A DNA stretch of 33,350 bases. It comes from a virus. Shown here one piece after another: positions 29,375-33,350 of this stretch (position 1 is the stretch's first letter; each line of letters begins with the position of its first letter). The DNA lies in the IMG/VR virus record IMGVR_UViG_3300036828_000438, positions 1-33,350 of that record; one strand, given 5' to 3'. Under the pieces are notes generated by a model. The model saw only the letters and a list, made by a program, of their open reading frames with translations. It had not been told where the DNA came from and did no database searches. The position numbers and the translations under genes are program-made.

Positions 29375-29754
29375 CGGGTTCCCCATGCCTTCCGGTGCCT
29401 CCAGTCCCTGCGGCACTCCTCGGCCGGGCAGTCCGGGCCATTGCTGCACACCGCGTAGGCACCCCCGGCCCCCAGGCGGCGTACCTCGTTGAGCGCGCAC
29501 TGCTCCGCCGCCACGTCCGTGTCGTGCTCGTGATGGCAGTGCCACGAATCAGGGCGGGCAACGCGGCTGTTCTCGGGATACGTCGCCACCACGGCCCCGT
29601 AGTACGAACCCCGCCACCCGCCGCCTGCGGACATGACCTGGCGGCCGAACTCGCGCGCCTGGGCCTGGACCTCGAACAGCAGGCGGTAGTGCTCCCGCGC
29701 CTCCTTGCGCTCAAGCTCTGCCAGCTCACGTCTCAGGTCATCCAGCCTCGTCAT
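29371..29754 (-). CDS. Coiled-coil protein with Cys/His cluster
   Basis: 127 residues; ATG 29754 overlaps the MuF gene stop as ATGA. The first 35 residues are heptad-like (DDLRRELAELERKEAREHYR), a probable coiled coil. The C-terminal half is rich in Cys and His (WHCHHEHD, AEQCALNE, AVCSNGPDCPAEECRRDW) and may bind zinc. Function unknown; the place behind MuF suggests a virion or head-assembly role. Confidence 0.65.
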   Translation of the reverse strand: MTRLDDLRRELAELERKEAREHYRLLFEVQAQAREFGRQVMSAGGGWRGSYYGAVVATYPENSRVARPDSWHCHHEHDTDVAAEQCALNEVRRLGAGGAYAVCSNGPDCPAEECRRDWRHRKAWGTR

Positions 29755-30740
29755 AGCCCTGCCAGCCTCCTGAGCGCCATGCCCAGCTCGTGCACGGCGG
29801 CCCGGAGGAACGCCATGAGGGACCGGTACCTCGCCTCGGGCAGGGCGCGGATGTCAGCGGCAGCCAGGAACTCACCGGCAGCTTGGGGAGCGGGGGACCG
29901 TCCGCCGGGAGCAGCCTGGCCGCCGTCTGATGATACGGGCACGAGCACGATCCTGCACCGGCACCGGGGGTGCAGCGGCGGGCCGGGCAGCATGCCGTGG
30001 TACAGCCTGGGCGGGTGCGTCCAGATGATGGCAGTGCCGATGCGCTGGTGGTACCGGTCCTCCCCGGCCGGGGTGGCGACGTGCCGGGTGGCCGTCTCAT
30101 GCTGGACGGCGACCGGGCCGGGGAGCGGGAACTGGGCATGCAGGGGGACCGTAGTGCCATCCAGGAACCGGCACCACATGCAGGTCTTGCCGTCCCTCCT
30201 GGCCACCCACCGCTTGCGGACCTGCTCCCCGGCAGCCTCCCGCTCGGCCCCGGCCTCCAGGACTGCTGCGGTCTGGGCGGCAGCCCTGGCGACCTGGAGT
30301 GACAGCCCGTGGCTAAGGAGCCGGTCTCTCGCAAACCCCACGATAGCGCGGCGGACGGCGGCGGCCCGCCGGATGGCGGCCTCCATGTGCGGGACCGTGC
30401 CGGGCGGTGTGACACCCACAATGAAATGAGCGTGCGGGACCGAGGCGTGCGCGTGCCGGATCGCGTGCCGCAGGTGCGGCAGGGAGTATTGGGCCTCGAT
30501 GTCGTCGAGCAGGTGCTGGTAGTACGCAGTCTGAGCGGCGTCCGCCGAGTTCCATTCGTCTTCCAGCTCAGCGACAGCCAGGTTCCGGGCGTCTTCCAGC
30601 GCCTGCGCGAGCAGGGCCTCGATGTCCGGCCTGGCCAGCAGCGCGTCGGCACTGCCGTAGGGGTTGTTCCGCACGACCAGGGCGATGTAATCCGCGAGCT
30701 GGGCGAAGACGGCGTGCAGCGAGACAGTGAGGGTAGGCAC
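29751..30740 (-). CDS. MuF-like minor capsid protein
   Basis: 329 residues from GTG 30740 (weak ribosome-binding site). The C-terminal part has the MuF signature: TCMWCRFLDGTTVPLHAQF at about 190-208 and PLHPRCRCRIVLVPV at about 254-268, in which the paired CxxC and HPRCRC motifs form the conserved core. The first 180 residues are helical. A Pro/Gly/Ala-rich tail of about 60 residues follows. MuF proteins bind the portal or inner head and are sometimes fused to toxins or enzymes. Here the enzymatic domains are instead in separate neighbouring genes (zeta-like upstream, giant downstream). Confidence 0.85.
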   Translation of the reverse strand: MPTLTVSLHAVFAQLADYIALVVRNNPYGSADALLARPDIEALLAQALEDARNLAVAELEDEWNSADAAQTAYYQHLLDDIEAQYSLPHLRHAIRHAHASVPHAHFIVGVTPPGTVPHMEAAIRRAAAVRRAIVGFARDRLLSHGLSLQVARAAAQTAAVLEAGAEREAAGEQVRKRWVARRDGKTCMWCRFLDGTTVPLHAQFPLPGPVAVQHETATRHVATPAGEDRYHQRIGTAIIWTHPPRLYHGMLPGPPLHPRCRCRIVLVPVSSDGGQAAPGGRSPAPQAAGEFLAAADIRALPEARYRSLMAFLRAAVHELGMALRRLAGL

Positions 30741-30799
30741 GACCGCTGAATCGGGCGGCGGGGCGGCTAATCTACTTCCTGCCGGGGAATCCGTTTCGT

Positions 30800-31084
30800 T
30801 TACTGCGTCTGGGAAGCAGAGTGTGAAGCGGCAGCCGCGAGCTGCTCGTACTGGTACCGGGTAATCCGGCCCAGGGTGTACGCCCGGGACACCTGGTAAA
30901 AGGAGTGGTCAGCGGGCACCTCGGGGTCGCCGTTGGCGTCCTCGGCCATGCGCTGGTGCGCGCCCTTGGCCGGCGGCTCCTCGAACCCGAGCTTCTTCAC
31001 CTGGCTGACCGCGTCGGGCAGGGAGATGCGCCCGTTTTCCAGCCCTTCAAGAAGGTGCTCCAGCCGGATGCCGGCGTCACTCAC
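30800..31084 (-). CDS. Small phage protein, unknown function
   Basis: 94 residues from GTG 31084, overlapping the previous stop as GTGA; a longer frame from 31204 would cover the whole neighbouring gene. It is helical: AGIRLEHLLEGLENGRISLPDA near the N-terminus and the end YQVSRAYTLGRITRYQYEQLAAA. The middle is charged. It may be an assembly or portal-associated factor, by location between portal and MuF. The family is not recognised. Confidence 0.65.
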   Translation of the reverse strand: MSDAGIRLEHLLEGLENGRISLPDAVSQVKKLGFEEPPAKGAHQRMAEDANGDPEVPADHSFYQVSRAYTLGRITRYQYEQLAAAASHSASQTQ

Positions 31085-31263
31085 CGGGCCAGGCCCTCGC
31101 GCACCATGTAGGCCACCGCCTGCGCGGCTGACTCCCAGTGCCGCTGGATGACGGCCTCCTGCTGATCCCACCGGGGCAGGTGCTCGGCCCGGATGCTCAG
31201 CCACCCGGCGTCCTCCGCGTAGGCGTCGTAGGCCACCTGGCCCAGCGACCGCAAGTCAACCAT
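31081..31263 (-). CDS. Small phage protein, unknown function
   Basis: 60 residues from ATG 31263, overlapping the zeta-like gene by 8 bp. The pattern 'LAxxAYxxYAExxGW... LPxWDxx... IxxxWExAAxAV' (here LGQVAYDAYAEDAGWLSIR and HWESAAQAVAYM) is one I recall from many short phage and actinobacterial proteins without known function. It starts a GTGA-coupled chain with the next gene. Confidence 0.7.
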   Translation of the reverse strand: MVDLRSLGQVAYDAYAEDAGWLSIRAEHLPRWDQQEAVIQRHWESAAQAVAYMVREGLAR

Positions 31264-32530
31264 GCGCCGTCCTCCTTCTCAGCTCCTCGACGCTGGGGAT
31301 GGCACCACCACTGTCTGACGCCGAACCGCTGGATTCCGTCCGGCGCGGTGCTCCCCCGGAATTGTCCCAGTGCTCCCAGGAGTCCAGGGACGGCTTGGCC
31401 ATGTCGAAGGCGTCGTTGTTCTGGCTGGACCCTCCCGAGGTCTCAGCGGCAGCCAGAGCGCCGCTCATGGGCAGCTTCGCGCCCGCGCCCTTGCCCTTGC
31501 GGTACTTCTCATGGCCGGCCCGGTGCGCCCGGTGCGCGCTGTCCACAGCATTGTCCACCGGGGTGTGGACAAAGACGCCGTGCACGCTGTAGCCGTTATC
31601 CCGCAGCCGCTGGGCGTGCTGCTCGACGTGATGCGCGCTGGCCATGGGCATGTGGACGGCCAGGTTCTTGCCGCGCTTCATGGCCAGGTCCGCGATGAGA
31701 TGCGCGATGTGCACGGCCTCCTCGTGCACCAGGGGACTGCCCTCGGCCGGGGATAGCCCCCTGATCTCGGGTATAAGGCCGAGGGCGGCCATGGCCTCCT
31801 TGACCAGCTCGGGGTCCGCGTGCACGTAGTCCTCTGGCTTGAGGCTCCCGGCCACAGACGTACGCCCTGGGTGCCGGAAGCCGCCCACCAGCATGCCCTG
31901 GCGGCTGGACGGCACGTCGGTGGCGCTGTCCAGCGCCTCATGAGCCAGGTCAGTGTGCACCGAGGCCCGCTCCGGGGACCAGATGCGGCCCTTGCCGTCC
32001 AGGGTGTGCTCCTGGCTGGTGGCCCGGCCGGATTTCAGCGCCCTGGCCACCGCATCCTCGGCGTACCGCTGGTGGCTGGCGTGCTCGTCCGGGGTCCACG
32101 CCTTGTAGGTGCCGGGCAGCGGAATCCCCTGCGCGGCCTGCTGGCTGGCGTGCTGCTCCACCTCCTTGGACGCGCTCTGGTACTCCCCTACCTTCTGCTC
32201 CCAATCCCCGTACTTGGCCAGCTGGTCCTTAGCGTCCTGGAGCTGGAGAGATTTAGCATCCGGCCCGGCCGGGGGCTCATACGGCCGGGGCGTGCTGCGG
32301 TAGGCGATGCGGCTGATCGTGTCGTGCGGGTGCTCGCGGACCAGGTGATGGCCCAGGTGCGGGTGGACCGCCCCGGCTCCTTCCCTGGCTGGCGGCGGGG
32401 TGGCGGTCGGCGGCGGCAGCGGCGGGTTGTCGGTGCGGGGCGGGGCGGCCAGCTCCAGCACGCGGGCCGCCGCGATGTCCTCCACCAGCGACCTGGCCAG
32501 CGCGGTCAGCGCCTCCTCGGCTTCGCTCAA
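31256..32530 (-). CDS. Zeta-toxin-like P-loop protein with degenerate Walker A
   Basis: 424 residues from TTG 32530 with GGAGC six to eight bases upstream. Residues 1-200 are helical, Ala/Gln/Glu-rich. From about 207 the zeta-toxin/UDP-GlcNAc-kinase pattern can be followed: GMLVGGFRHPGRTSVAG with the loop GGFRHPGRT at 216-224, YVHADPELVKEAMAALG with D239 in the place of the catalytic Asp, LVHEEAVHIAHLIADLAMKRG (from 267; shown in part), VHMPMASAHHVEQHAQ and the Arg motif AHRAHRAGHE. The usual Walker Lys is Arg223, so activity may be reduced, lost or changed. A disordered tail follows. It lies between portal and MuF. Zeta toxins phosphorylate UDP-GlcNAc and block wall synthesis; a virion-packaged effector is plausible, and no antitoxin is visible. 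Confidence 0.72.
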   Translation of the reverse strand: MSEAEEALTALARSLVEDIAAARVLELAAPPRTDNPPLPPPTATPPPAREGAGAVHPHLGHHLVREHPHDTISRIAYRSTPRPYEPPAGPDAKSLQLQDAKDQLAKYGDWEQKVGEYQSASKEVEQHASQQAAQGIPLPGTYKAWTPDEHASHQRYAEDAVARALKSGRATSQEHTLDGKGRIWSPERASVHTDLAHEALDSATDVPSSRQGMLVGGFRHPGRTSVAGSLKPEDYVHADPELVKEAMAALGLIPEIRGLSPAEGSPLVHEEAVHIAHLIADLAMKRGKNLAVHMPMASAHHVEQHAQRLRDNGYSVHGVFVHTPVDNAVDSAHRAHRAGHEKYRKGKGAGAKLPMSGALAAAETSGGSSQNNDAFDMAKPSLDSWEHWDNSGGAPRRTESSGSASDSGGAIPSVEELRRRTAHG

Positions 32531-32560
32531 TTACCGCTCCAGCTCCTGATTCAATCCTCT

Positions 32561-33350
32561 CTAGCTCCCCTGGCTTGCCGCGCCAGCGGGTACCGCAGGC
32601 TTGGGACGCGGGGGCATTACGGCATTGCCCGCGTTGGTCCCTGCGGTCTGGCCGGCCTGCGGGGGCGGGCCGCCCGGCGGCGGAGCACCACCAGGACCGC
32701 CAGCACCAGGTAGACCCTGGGCCTGGTTAGCCATTTGCTGCTGGGCCTGGGCCTGCATGAGCTTCTGCTGCTTCTCCCGCTCCTTCTTGATCTTGTCGTA
32801 GTCGATGTCACTGAAGCCCAGCTCCTCGGCCATGTGCTGCTCCAGGTCGAGCATGAAGTCCGGCGTGACGTTGGCGTTCTGCCCGGCCACGGCCAGCTTG
32901 TCGAACGTGTCCTGGATGGCGGCCTTCTGCTCGGCGGTGAGCGCGCCCCACTGGAAGTGCGGGTACTTCTCGGTGCCGAAGTTCCAATCCACGAAGCGCG
33001 GGAAGATGTGATTGTCGATGACCTCGGCCATCTCTTCCAGGATGCCCTCCAGCATGAGGAAGAACGTCGTATCCGATTGCTTGCCGAAGTCCACCAGCGT
33101 GCTGTCGCCCTGGCTCTGGCCCTGGCTGTCGTCGAACCACTGGGCCAGCACGCTCTTCGACATCTGGCTGTTGTGGTGGTTGATGAGCCCGAGGAAGTCA
33201 AAGCGCGAGGAAGCCTCGTTCAGCGTCTGCACCGTCCAGTCCGCGCTCGGCACGGCGATGTACTGCGCCAGCCCGAGCTGGCTCAGCGCCTTGACGAAGT
33301 TGTCCTTGTCCCGGGCCGGCGCATTAGGCACCATGGTACCGACCCGGAGG
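32561..33350 (-). CDS. Portal protein, C-terminal part (cut by window edge)
   Basis: The reading frame is open to the right end, so the first visible ATG (33334) is unlikely to be the true start; about 262 codons are seen. The pattern fits the DUF935/Mu gp29-type portal: a segment with KDNFVKALSQLG, WTVQTLNEASSRFDFLGLIN, HHNSQMSKSVLAQWF and a late EEMAEVIDNHIFPRFVDWNF. The C-terminal tail is helical (KIKKEREKQQKLMQAQAQ) and then Pro/Gly-rich. The portal forms the ring for DNA entry and exit. It is followed by the zeta-like and MuF genes. Confidence 0.75.
   Translation of the reverse strand, partial: LRVGTMVPNAPARDKDNFVKALSQLGLAQYIAVPSADWTVQTLNEASSRFDFLGLINHHNSQMSKSVLAQWFDDSQGQSQGDSTLVDFGKQSDTTFFLMLEGILEEMAEVIDNHIFPRFVDWNFGTEKYPHFQWGALTAEQKAAIQDTFDKLAVAGQNANVTPDFMLDLEQHMAEELGFSDIDYDKIKKEREKQQKLMQAQAQQQMANQAQGLPGAGGPGGAPPPGGPPPQAGQTAGTNAGNAVMPPRPKPAVPAGAASQGS

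Noticed and set aside
29114-29545. 143-residue version of the small gene after the coiled-coil protein
   Set aside because: The first 53 residues overlap the upstream gene and are compositionally biased; the GTGA junction at 29374 gives a normal start.
31256-31263. Antitoxin for the zeta-like protein in the adjacent 60-aa gene
   Set aside because: The 60-aa protein matches a widespread short phage family pattern and not the epsilon-type three-helix antitoxin; no evidence links them beyond position.

Overview
This window is part of an actinobacterial phage or prophage genome, most likely a long-tailed virus of a Streptomyces-like host. The DNA is very GC-rich. GTG and TTG starts are common and many genes are joined by GTGA or ATGA stop/start overlaps. 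Actinobacterial gene types are present: WhiB, an Lsr2-like protein, and an Rpf/SLT-type muralytic enzyme with LysM. Every gene I can support is on the minus strand, so transcription runs from the right end to the left end. I see no tRNA, integrase, IS element or CRISPR array.

Right to left: the C-terminal part of a portal protein (cut by the right edge), a zeta-toxin-like (P-loop) protein, two small proteins, a MuF-like minor capsid protein, three small proteins, and then one 2961-residue protein that fills 8.9 kb. That protein has proline-rich linkers, five ~65-residue repeat modules, a kinase-like domain whose catalytic residues look lost, and a C-terminal ADP-ribosyltransferase-like domain. 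Two small proteins follow. A terminator and a possible operator come next, and then the capsid operon: a 50-aa protein, a protease/scaffold (Mu I-like), decoration protein and major capsid protein.

Further left are a tiny membrane protein (DUF6131-like), a small protein, a GT2-like glycosyltransferase, a basic peptide, two zinc-ribbon proteins, a stand-alone tail-type beta-sandwich protein, a structured 318-nt non-coding stretch, and the head completion/connector set (connector, stopper, neck/gp10-like, tail terminator). No tail tube or tape measure gene follows the tail terminator. Instead there is a GT4-like glycosyltransferase, a Com-like zinc finger, WhiB, another zinc protein and the Lsr2-like protein, which look like host-takeover regulators.

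The left 7 kb is a set of small transcription units, most with their own sigma70-like promoter and strong hairpin terminator. They encode a lipoprotein plus a polytopic membrane protein, a LysM/transglycosylase plus NlpC/P60 peptidase pair (both with signal peptides), two secreted proteins of unknown function, a VWA-domain protein, a papain/C39-like peptidase, and the start of a membrane protein cut by the left edge. This arrangement resembles lysis genes mixed with morons (lysogenic-conversion-type cargo). All functional calls come from reading translated sequence and remembered family patterns; no database search was possible.
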